Shown here one piece after another: positions 21,063 to 31,177 of a stretch of 64,000 nt of DNA; the stretch's first letter is position 1, and each line of letters opens with the position of its first letter. A model generated the notes under the pieces. It ran no database searches. It was not told the DNA's origin and was given only the letters and a program-made list of their open reading frames with translations. Position numbers and translations under genes: made by a program. Source of the stretch: Diphasiastrum complanatum. Taxonomy: Eukaryota; Streptophyta; Lycopodiopsida; Lycopodiales; Lycopodiaceae. The stretch lies in NCBI GenBank assembly GCA_029204225.1, contig CM055109.1, positions 27,410,178 to 27,474,177 of the forward strand, in the 5' to 3' direction.

Positions 21063-21580
21063 CGTTTGTCTAAGCCAGAAGGACGACCAGAAGAAAGGTC
21101 ATTCCATTTACTATGCGAGTCGACAGCTCAGTGCTTTAGAAAAGAATTATTCGGCTACAGAATGGGAAGCTCTTGGAATGATTTTCACTGTTAAGAAATT
21201 TCGGCATTATTTGCTGGGATATGCATTTATTTTTCATGTTGATCACTATGCTCTTAAGTATCTTGTAAATAAACTAGATCTATCGGGACGAATTGCTCGA
21301 TGGGTTCTACTTCTATAGGAATTCACTTATCAAGTAGAGCTTCGTCAAGGAAAATATTATACAAATGCTGATTATCTTTCACGACTCAGCACGAGAAAAA
21401 TTGAAGAACCTATTAGTGATGATTTTCCAGACGAACAGTTATTCAAGATTTCATCTACAAATTTGCTATATTCTGATATTATTATTTATCTCAAAGATCA
21501 AATATATATGGATGGTTACGATTTGGAGCAAAAGACAGTTTTTCAATAAAAGGTAGCACCTTATACGATTATTAACAATA
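21063..21580 (+). pseudogene. Gypsy RNase H
   Basis: Reads KKGHSIYYASRQLSALEKNY, ATEWEALGMIFTVKKFRHYL, IFHVDHYALKYLVNKLDLSG, then a stop, then QGKYYTNADYLSRL. These are the ordered motifs of gypsy RNase H. Stops at about 21317 and 21547 break the frame. Confidence 0.9.
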
Positions 21581-21582
21581 TC

Positions 21583-22257
21583 TTGTACAAGCTTGGTGCA
21601 GATCATCAGCTTCGAAGATGTCTCGAAACTGAAGACATTAAAGAGGTCGTTAAAGCCTTACACTCAGAAGATGCTGGTGGACATTTTGCTTTAAAAAATA
21701 CTGATAATAAGATATTGACTGCCAAGTATTGTTGGCCAACAATGTTCAAGGATGTATCAAATTTTATTCATTCATGTGATCCATGCCAGAGATCTGGTAA
21801 GCCTACAAAAGCAATGAATTGGTCGTTGACACCAATCCTGCCTCTTGCACCATTTGAAAAGTGGGGGATTGACTTTGTCAGTCCAATCAAACCTGTGACT
21901 CGACATACGAAATGTCGTTATATTCTAGTTGCAACGGATTATGCTACAAATAACGTTGAAGCAGAGGCAATGAAACGAAACGATGCGAAAACTGTCGCGA
22001 CATTCTTTTTCAAAAGTATAAACAAAAGATATGGTTGTCCACTTGAACTAGTAAGTGATCGAGGTACACATTTTCTAAATGACACTATACGGTTGCTGAC
22101 AACCTATTTTCTGATCAAACATAGAAAAACTACACCGTATAATCCAAAAGCAAATGGGTTGACAAAAAGAGTTAATGGAATTTTATGTAAGATCCTGAAC
22201 AAAATTACTATTGCACATGCAACGGATTGGGATCAGAAACTACCATCAGTTCTCTAG
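21583..22257 (+). pseudogene. Gypsy integrase (zinc domain and core, catalytic Glu lost)
   Basis: A 224-codon open stretch. HHCC zinc-binding region: ALHSEDAGGHF and CWPTMFKDVSNFIHSCDPCQ. Core: KWGIDFVSPI (first Asp at 21871), ELVSDRGTHFLN (second Asp at 22057) and YNPKANGLTKRVN, where active enzymes have Glu (NGQVE or NGQTE) but this one has Lys (22165-22167). A single G-to-A change would do this. The frame ends at a TAG (22255-22257) although integrase-type sequence continues downstream. Confidence 0.9.
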
Positions 22258-22705
22258 GCTTATTGCAACACAGAAAATCACGACGAAGCAGACACCATAT
22301 TTTCTTATGTATGGCATGCATCCTATTTTGCCAATTTAATTTGAGGTGAAAACTTTTTGTATTCAGGCTCAACGAACAGATGCAGAATGTATGAACGAAA
22401 GGTTGACGAATATTGAAGAACTAGCTGAAGCTCGTGAGATATCACAAAAATTAACGAAGGAAATCTAGGAACAAATAAGGAGAAGTATGACAGTCGTATT
22501 AAGAAAAGTGATCTTAAAGCTGATGATTTTGCACTGATATATGACTGTCGACATCAAAAGCTCCCTGGAAAACTCCATATGAGATGGTTGGACCGTATAA
22601 AGTCATAGAGGTGTTTGAGAATGGTTTTGTACAACTTCAATCACTTGAAGGTAAGCTGTTACCTACACGTATTAATGGGTCTAGACTGAAGAAATACTAC
22701 CTTTG
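22258..22705 (+). pseudogene. Gypsy integrase C-terminal region
   Basis: Broken into several frames: AREISQKLTKEI, then PWKTPYEMVGPYKVIEVFE, NGFVQLQSLEGKLLPTRING and SRLKKYYL (22570-22705). The GPYKV...G...L....R.NGxxLK pattern is the usual gypsy integrase C-terminus. No chromodomain follows. Confidence 0.8.
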
Positions 22706-22739
22706 ACCAGAATTTTTTTTATTCTTATTATTTTCTAGT

Positions 22740-23075
22740 ATTTTTCTAATATTTTTCGCGACTTTTCTTTTATCTTTTCTAGAAATTTTCAAGAATTTGT
22801 CTTGACTTCTCTTAGTCTTTCAATATAATTTTTAAAGTATTTTTGAGAATTTTTTGCGACACTAAATTTGTTAATCAAATTTTCGTAAATCATTTTCGAG
22901 AATTTTTTCAGAATCTTTTCTAGTATTTTCTCCAGTTTTTCGAGAAATTTTCTAGTATGTTGCTAAAATTTTCGAGAAATTTTCGTGAGTTTCTGTATCA
23001 TTTTTTTTTTTTTGGATTCTGGAGAAAGTTTCGCGAAACTTTCTAGAATATTTCTAGCATATTTTCAAGAATCTC
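22740..23075 (+). promoter_or_regulatory. Cluster of eight TTCnnGAA motifs (heat-shock-element-like)
   Basis: TTCnnGAA occurs at 22787, 22798, 22895, 22939, 22971, 23030, 23041 and 23064. Two close pairs (22787/22798 and 23030/23041) have the form TTCnnGAAnnnTTCnnGAA, one base longer than a perfect heat-shock element. The cluster lies between the end of gypsy pol and the extra ORF and could be a promoter for that ORF or part of the element's terminal region. The whole element is rich in TCGA words, which raises the chance background. Confidence 0.45.
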
Positions 23076-23461
23076 TCGAGAATCTCTCGACCTACTTTTT
23101 GTATTCCTCCATTAAAGATGATGGCCACGTGATCATCACTTTTCACACGTTTGTACGCTCACATATCAAAACAAATATTGTTTTTTTTTTATTAATTTTT
23201 TGTTCTTTTCACAAACGGTCTTCCGTCATTAAAGATCGATCTGTCAAATCATAGTTTCAAACACTGAGCCATGAACGTCCTCCATAAATGGAAGTGACAG
23301 ATGTCATGACACCATGCCACATCATCATTCCTTCCACACCGCTACTGCATATCAGAGCTATTTTCTATTTTTCTTTCTTACACTTTCTACCTGCGAGTTT
23401 ATGCTTTCCTGCGCTCATTCTCTTTGCGATCAACACACTCTTTTATGAACTATTGCAATCT

Positions 23462-24085
23462 ATGGAGCTATCGTCAAACATTCGACCAATGGCTTCCGGA
23501 TCAAGCTCTAGCTCTACCATCATCTAGAAAGCACGCGCAGGAATCCGCCTGGCATCCATCCAGTCTTATTTGGATCGATGCAGATTGGGTAATCTGAAAG
23601 TGGACTCCTCCATCATTCTCTCTGACGTTAGCATGGAATTTGTGAACTCCATCCACTCAATTTCTGAGGTGGACTTCAAAGTTCATGTGCGAGGCCAAAT
23701 TTTCACCATTACTGAAGACTTGTTCTGCATAGCCCTCGGACTACCATTGGATGGAAAAATGGTTTCAACGAATAAAGACTCAGTGGATGAAGCAACCCAC
23801 TTTTTGAACAACTGTTTCCTACCCACGAAGGGGTACAAAATTTCAATGATCCGCGACATAACATTTAAATTGTTATGTAAATACGCGAACCAAGCAATAT
23901 TTTTGACGGATGCGGATGCCACAATTTCAGTTCAAAATTTTGATTACATATTGGATGCACTCGCCGGTAATCCAGTTTGTTTCGACGTTGTTACCTACAG
24001 GGCTTTTTGCGATGGATTAAGCATCAAAAGTTTTCTGGCGTTGGAGCACATGTTTCTCAACTGTGTGCCAATTTTGACATTTTGA
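23462..24085 (+). pseudogene. Extra ORF downstream of gypsy pol, N-terminal domain (one stop)
   Basis: Starts MELSSNIRPMASGSSSSS and reads through a single TAG (23525-23527) in frame to KARAGIRLASIQ, then a 171-codon open stretch from 23570. The segment DFKVHVRGQIFTITEDLF followed by ALGLP resembles the pattern of the 'putative plant transposon protein' family found after pol in some plant LTR elements (VRGxxxxFxxxxIxxxLGLP). That assignment is from memory of the pattern and is tentative. The ORF follows gypsy integrase in the same orientation. Confidence 0.55.
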
Positions 24086-24117
24086 CCGAGTAGGAGAAAA
24101 CAATACTGACGGAAAGG

Positions 24118-25500
24118 ATGTTGGCTCCCAAGCCAATTGATCTTTCCAGCATCATGTCTGTTCCTATTTCGATTGCACCAGAGGCTGCACCAGCAGTCGA
24201 AGTGACAGCTCCCACTACTATGGAGATTGATGCTGCACCATCGCAACCAGATACAGTTCCAGCTGGGGCAATGGATGACGCTGCTGCTGCAGCTACTCTT
24301 CAAAGCTTGCATCTGCTTCCACATCTCAGAAGCAGTAGAGTGCATCCACAACTGATGACGATGCAACCCAGTCTGACACATCAGACAAAGGACGAACAAC
24401 TGTAGAAGGTGATACTGGGGCTCCTATTGAAGATGAAGACGAACCAGACAACCAGCCCCAGTGGTTTCGATCCACGACAGAAAAATCCAAGAATTTAGTG
24501 GCTGAAATGTATGAGTTGGATAAGTACCACCGACAACTCACCATGGAGCTTATCAACTCAGAGAGGAAATCTCTAGACTCTCTCAAGGAGTCCTACGAGA
24601 GGATCGATTCGCTCGAATCAGACAACATGAAGCTGATCGAACAAAATCGTTCTCTCGAAACACAGCTTCAGACTCTAATAAAGGAAGCTGATTCTTTGAA
24701 GTAGACAAATAAGGCGATTCAGGCCAAGTCTGATAATTTTCAGACTCAAAATGATTCAGCAACAACTTTTGGCTGCGAATCAACATAATGTCACCCTCCA
24801 AAAACATTTACAAGACAAGCGAATGACGAGAATAAAGACAAAAGCTGCTCTTTCTGTGAGCACTAATGCAGGGTCAGTCACAGTCGACCTCACGAAGCTG
24901 AACCAGCTCCAAGACCAGATGCTCAAAAATTTTCGAGTCGAGTTCTTACAACCACTCGAGGATGCGAAGGCACTTGTCAAGGAAGAGTTGGCTGAGCTGA
25001 AGGAGCTCTCAAGTGAAGCCACCCCATCTTGCAGCGGGCCCGATTCTCACAACGAATATCTTTAGGTCCTGCTTTGCATTGATGACATCACACAGCAATT
25101 TCAAATTGTGCCATCCTATTCTGGAGCCTCAGATCATCTTGAATTCTTGGAGGCAGTCGCGAAGATTGACAAGCTCAAACAGAAACTGTCAGATCTCAAG
25201 CAACAATTGGACAATCAGAAGCTGGCTGTTGAGTTGCAAACTCAGGACTTGGCAACTGCATCCACACAGCCAAAGCGAACATGGCGCAATCAGTCAAAGG
25301 TATGTGCTGACAGATTCCGTGTATTTGCTGAATGCTTCTGGAAATGGTGTCCACATGCATTTAATATTGAATTGCAATGGTGTGTGGAATACATGATGCT
25401 ACCAGACACAATAGGCATCGCCTTCGACGATTGGAAGCGACCTTGGGAGAAGGATGACTTTCTCTGGTTATGGGCGCAGCTCTCTATCGAGCAGAAATGA
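24118..25500 (+). pseudogene. Extra ORF, coiled-coil segment in several frames
   Basis: Open pieces 24118-24405 (Ala/Pro-rich), 24498-24704 (NSERKSLDSLKESYERIDSL and KLIEQNRSLETQLQTLIKEA, strong heptad pattern), 24751-25065 (LTKLNQLQDQMLKNFRVEFL) and 25108-25500 (KIDKLKQKLSDLKQQLDNQK, then WKWCPHAFNIELQWCVEYM). They follow each other with single stops or frame changes and look like one long coiled-coil protein continuing the ORF from 23462. Not recognised beyond that. Confidence 0.5.
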
Positions 25501-25728
25501 TGTCTCTGCTGGGGCATAATCCAGAGTAAGTTTCAGGTCGTGCCTTTCGGATCAGCAGAGTTGTACATAGGCTCTTCGGCTATGTATGCTCTAGAATATA
25601 TGCAAATCAAAGAGTTTTAATTTTTGCGGAACGAAGATAATAAACGACATTTTTGGAAGCGAAAGTCGTAGTTTCAACTATACAAACCTCAAGCTATTGC
25701 GAATTTAGGCAAATTTGACGATGTCGGG

Positions 25729-26160
25729 TTGCTGATCGATGTAAATATGGCTTATCCAGAGTTATTTAGTCTTTATGTGGATTGGGAGCGAAATCTTGTA
25801 GATTATTTTTCGGAAATTCGACACAATCTGCAAGACAGAAGGAAGTCATTTCGCTACAAGCAATTCTGTACATATTCATTTTGGCAGTTTGGTACTTTTG
25901 CGACAAAGACATTATTTTTTGTTCAAAATCTTTATGTTAAAAGCTCTTTTATTAGATTTTCAGCTCGTTATTGTAAAGAAGTCACTCTTCGTAGTGATTT
26001 AGACGAAGATACAAAGTTAACTCAGGAGCTGTTCGATGGAATCCCGGTTAAGTTAGAAGAATTCAGCAACTTACCAGTTGGCCTCTACACAAAATCAAAA
26101 GAAGACTTGCTGTTGATCAAAGCTCAGCAAAACTTGTTCAGAAATTATATGAAGAATTGA
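25729..26160 (+). pseudogene. Extra ORF, C-terminal segment
   Basis: A 143-codon open stretch with LFSLYVDWERNLVDYFSEIR, FATKTLFFVQNLYVKSSFIR and DEDTKLTQELFDGIPVKLEE. No family recognised. It ends at TGA (26158-26160) and, with the preceding pieces, gives an ancestral protein of perhaps 850 residues that would be translated separately from pol. Confidence 0.45.
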
Positions 26161-26747
26161 ATCGTTCATATAATGACTATCTTTGGTACAGTCTAGCACG
26201 ATCATTGAATAAAGTTGTATGTATACATATGAGATGATAGTCCCTGTCTGAAGAATTAAGTCTTTGATCTGTTTTTCTGATTGGCATTGACATAAGTTTC
26301 TAACATGTTCTAAAACCATTCGTGTTCTTTAACCATTAATTTGGACTTTAGTTGTTGAGGACTTCTGTCTAGAAACGAATAGTTCGCAAACGCGATTAAT
26401 TAATTGTCTGCACAGCCGCAAATACATCGAACAACTCTCGACTCTTGTTGACACCTTAATCAGCCAGAGTGTAGTACTGTTGTACTACTCTGATAACATC
26501 TCATTTGTAGAACATGTTTCATTCGATTTGATAGAGACTAGATTGTTGTTATGAAATTATTAACATTACATTTCCCAAACCATAAGTAATACTGGTTACT
26601 TTTTAATGTCTGTTGACAACTAGAATAACACTCGAAACCACTTGCCATAATTGTACCAAATACATAACTTTCTAACGTTGTCCTCTATGGGAACGACATT
26701 ATTACTATAAAATCTATATTAACCCTGTTGGTATAGTACGGCAAATC
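26161..26747. other. Non-coding, probable element 3' region
   Basis: No gene seen. It contains a CGCAAACGCGATTAATTAATTGTCTGCACAG-type region near 26387 that may belong to the LTR-like stretch resumed at 27254, with the 503-bp repeat inserted between. Confidence 0.3.
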
Positions 26748-27250
26748 TTCAATGATCAATCTTGAACATCACATCCTGCTTCAGCCTACTAATGAATCAT
26801 GATGGTTTCAACTTTGTGGAATGAAAAATAACATGTAACTTTAAGCATCCATTGTTGATTATAATTCAAAAACCTTGATTCATAAATGCTAAAACTTGAA
26901 AGTGAGCACTTAGCAATGTTGATTGACTTCAAACTGAGGCCAGTTGATCGAACTTCAATGGTGTAGTGGGCCACTACTCATACTTTAGTGCAAAACAAGG
27001 CTGAATGTTGAATGGTGCTTGATAAAATGCTCTAAAGGATAAAAAGTAAGATAAATTGTAGCCTCCCCTTGTGTGCAAGCTACGCCTATCACTGCCCATT
27101 GTTGCCTACTGCTCACTGCTCCCTTTCCTTTCCTTCCTTCCTTTGACTGCCCATGCTTGCCGCTCCACAGTGGTATTTACCACGTGCTTCTCAGCCTCTT
27201 CCGTTGCACTTGCTCTCTGCTACAGAAAGCACCTTCGGATGCTGTTGCCT
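26748..27250 (+). repeat. 503-bp direct duplication, copy A
   Basis: Matches 29281-29783 without a net indel (constant offset 2533), with roughly 14 differences by eye. It holds short open frames in both strands that are the same in both copies. No TG/CA or inverted-repeat ends, so not an obvious LTR or MITE. Confidence 0.9.
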
Positions 27251-28030
27251 TCGCACAGTCTGCATATTTGAACTGTTCGTCGTCACAGTCTGCATTTTTA
27301 CTCGAGAATTTCCACAGGCGAAAAACCTGAAACTGTCGTTTTTTTTTTCACCTTAGGGCCACCCTAAACAACTAAGTGTTTTGCGACACTTCTGGAAAAG
27401 CGACAGTGGCGTAGTCTGCATAAAGACAAGTAAATTTTCACAAGCGAAAAAGAGGACACAATGTTTTTACACATGATTGTGACAGGCGAAAAAGGCGACA
27501 CTTTCCTAGAAATGCCAAAGGTGCCCTAATGGAAAAGCGAAGGTACCTTGTAAATCAGTTTTAAGGCATTTGTCAAAGTGTCACATTTTTCGCATTTTCA
27601 TCAACGTTAATTTCAGTCAAGGCTGACGTCGCGGCCTTCTCACGCTCATCCCATACACTGTGTAATCATATTTGACAACGACAACAACTACCCACGATCT
27701 CCCACAGACAGCACATCTACTTTTTGTACTTTCTTCATCTGCACACCTGTAAAAATTGTGTATATCTGCGTATTCAGTGTGTGAAGCGTAACATGTAGAA
27801 CATAAGATAACAGAGCATAATCTGTAATTTAGAGACAGACATTGTAGATGCCTTCGTGCATTGATTCTTTCTCGTAGATTGATTGTCAGTAATCGGTTCA
27901 TAACCTTTACATATTGTGATTAGCTTGTGAAGCACGCGACTACATCCGCTATTGTTTTGTGCTCACCTGCATTATTGACTTGTATATTTCATTATACTTA
28001 ATCTGATTACAGCTCTGTTTGGTTCTGCGT
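27251..28030 (+). repeat. LTR-like stretch, related to 10490-10850 in its second half
   Basis: 27254-27610 contains repeated AGGCGAAAAA/AAGCGAAAA words. 27620-28020 is collinear with 10490-10850. Probably the 3' LTR region of the large gypsy element. No protein-coding evidence. Confidence 0.45.
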
Positions 28031-28299
28031 CATATTTGTGTCGATATTGTTACCACCACACGTTAAAGGCTTTAAAATTATTATATTCTTGTGTTCGCCT
28101 ACTAAGTCACCAGTAGTGCACGCATCGAGAGAATTGAAGGGCTTGCTCTTGCATTCTCCAACAGATAAAGGTCACAAGGGACATCTGTGTGTGTCACAAA
28201 TATGTAAAAGAAATAGTGTCTTTGGGTATTTCACAACAGCAAGATTTTCTTTAACAATTAAACTCAATTATTGATCACAAAACTTTTCTTACAAATACC

Positions 28300-28711
28300 C
28301 GCTTCTAAACATTTCGTACCATCAATAATGGCCCATGCATCACTTTATGTGCGGTACACTTTGCATGGTTTTTTATGGCACTAAGTTGAATATTAACCAA
28401 GCCCTTAAGACCAAATTCACTTTGATTGCGAGTTTTTTCACATACTTACAAAACATGCGACCGAGTTGTTGATCGAATCTTATCCTCTCGAACTCATCAG
28501 CCCACGTTGAAAACCAAGCCTTGTTAGCCCTTTTTATACGCAGAATTTCATCCTCGGGTTTTTCATTAAAATTAGAATGAATGTCAACATTAGGCACAAT
28601 ATCATAAGACTCATCATGATAAGACTCTTGACGACGACGTTTACATGCATTTGCAAATTTCTCAAATCCAGGCATATTAAACAAAGAGACTTGTTGACGA
28701 TTAGTACTCAT
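28300..28711 (-). pseudogene. BED/TTF-like zinc finger N-terminus, transposase-derived
   Basis: Starts MSTNRQQVSLFNMPGFEKFA. After a polar linker it reads IKRANKAWFSTWADEFERIR then RMFCKYV. Shifting one frame at that point restores the metal ligands: C-E-K-T-R-N, then LSAIKNHAKCTAHKVMHG. The order W-x-F-x-W...MFC-x2-C...(K)-x-H-x4-(T/A)-H-K is the finger that precedes some hAT-type transposases. There is a one-base frameshift at about 28438, and no transposase catalytic core follows. Family call by pattern only. Confidence 0.6.
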
Positions 28712-28719
28712 AATTATTC

Positions 28720-29280
28720 AATAAATAAAAAAATCAATCTATCTAGACTTGTCTCAAGTTTCAATGTAGAGGCCAATAGAAATAATAATATCTCTGCTTT
28801 TATTGAAAATGATGAGAAAATCCATGATCATACAAGAAGATTGACGTATTTAAAATAATACTGTAGAATGGCAAAAATGAATTAAGCTATCCAATAGCTA
28901 AGTAAAACTTAAAATAGTAAGCTAATTACTCAAAATCAACTGCCTAATGTAAATCACTAACTAAAATAGATCCGGTAATAGGTAATGCAGGAATCTTTGA
29001 AGCAGCCGCTCCTGCAAACTGAGCCCGCCAAAACATTGAAAGCATCTGTGAACGTTCAAAAATAATATAAAGCCCTTACTTCTAAAAGAATGTTCTTTAC
29101 AAAACTTTAAGGTGCTAGGCAAACATCATGCAAGCCCCTAGCTCTAAACTTAAATGTAATGACCTCAAGTCTCAAACACAAGAACGAATCTGCATAAGAC
29201 TCTCACCCTGCTATGGTTGCCCTCAGTGCACAATACTCAACCCTGTGATATTTTTGAAACCTTCAAATGTGTATAAAATT
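28720..29280. other. No gene seen
   Basis: AT-rich stretch between the finger fragment and the second 503-bp repeat. Stops in all frames; no repeat ends recognised. Confidence 0.4.
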
Positions 29281-29783
29281 TTCAATGATCAATCTTGAAC
29301 ATCACATCTGGCTCCAGCCTACTAATGAATCACGATGGTTTCAACTTTGTGGAATGAAAAATAACATGTAACTTTAAGCATCCATTGTTGATTATAATTC
29401 AAAAACCTTGATTCATAAATGCTAAAACTTGAAAGTGAGCACTTAGCAATGTTGAATGACTTCAAACTGAGGCCAATGGATTGAACTTCAATGGTGTAGT
29501 GGGCCACTGCTCATACTTTAGTGCAAAACAAGGCTGAATGTTGAATGGTGTTTGATAAAATGCTCCAAAGGATAAAAAGTAAGATAAATTGTAGCCTCCC
29601 CTTGTGTGCAAGCTGCGCCTATCACTGCCCACTGTTGCCTACTGCTCACTGCTCCCTTTCCTTTCCTTCCTTCCTTTGACTGCCCATGCTTGCCGCTCCA
29701 CAGTGGTATTTACCACGTGCTTCTCAGCCTCTTCCGTTGCACTTGCTCTCTGCTACAGAAAGCACCTTCGGATGCTGTTGCCT
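29281..29783 (+). repeat. 503-bp direct duplication, copy B
   Basis: Partner of 26748-27250. It ends 1.15 kb upstream of the first coding exon of the deacetylase gene. Confidence 0.9.
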
Positions 29784-29789
29784 CCAAAT

Positions 29790-29943
29790 GAGGTGGCTGC
29801 CATGGGGATCCAGTAGAAGGGGGACTGAGGAATCAAGATGCGGGGGTTTGCACTCTGCAGAAGGATGCGGAAATGATAGAAAGCGATGTGGTGGTGGCAT
29901 TGACAGTAGAGGAGGCAAGAGAGATGGTAACTTGTCAATGTTT
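29790..29943 (+). other. Possible orphan exon
   Basis: Just after copy B the composition becomes GC-richer. One frame reads GDPVEGGLRNQDAGVCTLQK and DAEMIESDVVVALTVEEARE before a perfect donor GTAAGT at 29944. No acceptor-side context or family is recognised. It could be a gene fragment, a 5' exon of the downstream gene, or chance. Confidence 0.25.
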
Positions 29944-30036
29944 GTAAGTTGTCCTTCGTTGTTCCAAATAGTTTTTTCCAGCCCCCATAACACAAAAGAA
30001 AAAAATTACAAAAAAGTTTTAGGAGGTTAAAACAAG

Positions 30037-30477
30037 TGTTGGGTGGGTATCAAATTTTTTGACATCATCCGATCATGGTATTGCAGCTTTTTAAAAAATT
30101 TAATACCAATATTAGGAGGTATAGGAATTGTAGACTGGTATGAATCACAAGGGTGATACAAGCCGGTTATCAACCCGGTTATGAACTTGTACGAATTGCT
30201 AAACATATATTTTTTAAAGATTAATATCATAATTTAAGATATAAAAAATCTACAATAAAAAATATATATTAAAAATAATACTACTATTGATACCATGGCA
30301 AAAATTCACAAAATCTCCCAAACCTAGGTATCAATATGAATAGTAAGATAGTTAATACTGGGTGTCCAATTCTAGACCCTGGTATTAGAAATTCATACAC
30401 CAGTCGAGTAGGTTTTTTGATACCATGTTGATACCCATTATTGATACCAGCCGCGACCTTATATACCCACCCAACAA
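30037..30477. mobile_element. MITE-like element, 441 bp with terminal inverted repeats
   Basis: Begins TGTTGGGTGGGTAT and ends with the inverted TATACCCACCCAACA. The interior is AT-rich, non-coding, and full of GATACC/GGTAT words in both orientations, giving much internal fold-back. No clear target-site duplication. Size and structure fit a MITE, superfamily unknown. It lies about 450 bp upstream of the deacetylase start codon. Confidence 0.65.
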
Positions 30478-30932
30478 TGATTAAAAACTTATAACTTTTT
30501 TTTTAATAAATAAAAAGAGTAATAATGTTTTTCATTACCAACCTTTAAAACCCTACAACTATAAATTTAATAGATGAATCTTTAATTTCAAAAATGAGCT
30601 AAATAAGTTTTTGTAGGTTTTTCAAGAGCAATGATATTACACATAATAAGGTAAGTAAGAAATTACTATTCTAAGTTTTACTTAACTTTTGAATAGCTTA
30701 ATTTATTTTTAATGTTTTATGGTATTATTTGAAATACTTTAATCTTCTTTTTTTTTATCATGGGTTTTATTTATGATTTTCAAGAAAATCATGATAATTA
30801 TTGTGTTAATAAAGTGTATAGAGTGTGATTGTGAAAAAGGAACATAACACGTGTGAAAAGAGTACATTGCCACATGTTTTGATTTGGTTGAAGTTGACAC
30901 TTGGAGCACAACCCTAAACCCATTTGGAAATT

Positions 30933-31177
30933 ATGGAGAGGGTTGCAGCTTTGGTTGCTTTTCACCAACGCCCATTGCCACCAACATCATCACCTCATGC
31001 CTCCTCCAGCCTCCACCCAAGAATAGTGGCCTTAAGATCTGCTTATAGCCATTTCTGCCCTCTTTTTCCATTGTTGCAGAGGCCTGATCGGATGGACACA
31101 ATGGTCAAAGTGGCGGTGCCCATTCTTGCTACCACAGCAGCTGCAGTCTTCCTTGGATTGTTCACAGTTGGAATCTC
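30933..31177 (+). CDS. Deacetylase exon 1: N-terminus and membrane anchor
   Basis: ATG at 30933 (MERVAALVAF), 81 codons plus two bases, ending at donor GTAAGT (31178). A Pro/Ser-rich segment is followed by RPDRMDTMVKVAVPILATT and an 18-residue hydrophobic run, consistent with a type II anchor or uncleaved signal. An in-frame TTG lies nine bases upstream; ATG preferred. Assignment to this gene rests on position, strand and the donor. Confidence 0.6.

Noticed and set aside
23995-24399. Minus-strand 134-codon Cys/Trp-rich ORF
   Set aside because: Antisense to the extra ORF after gypsy pol; no family motif.
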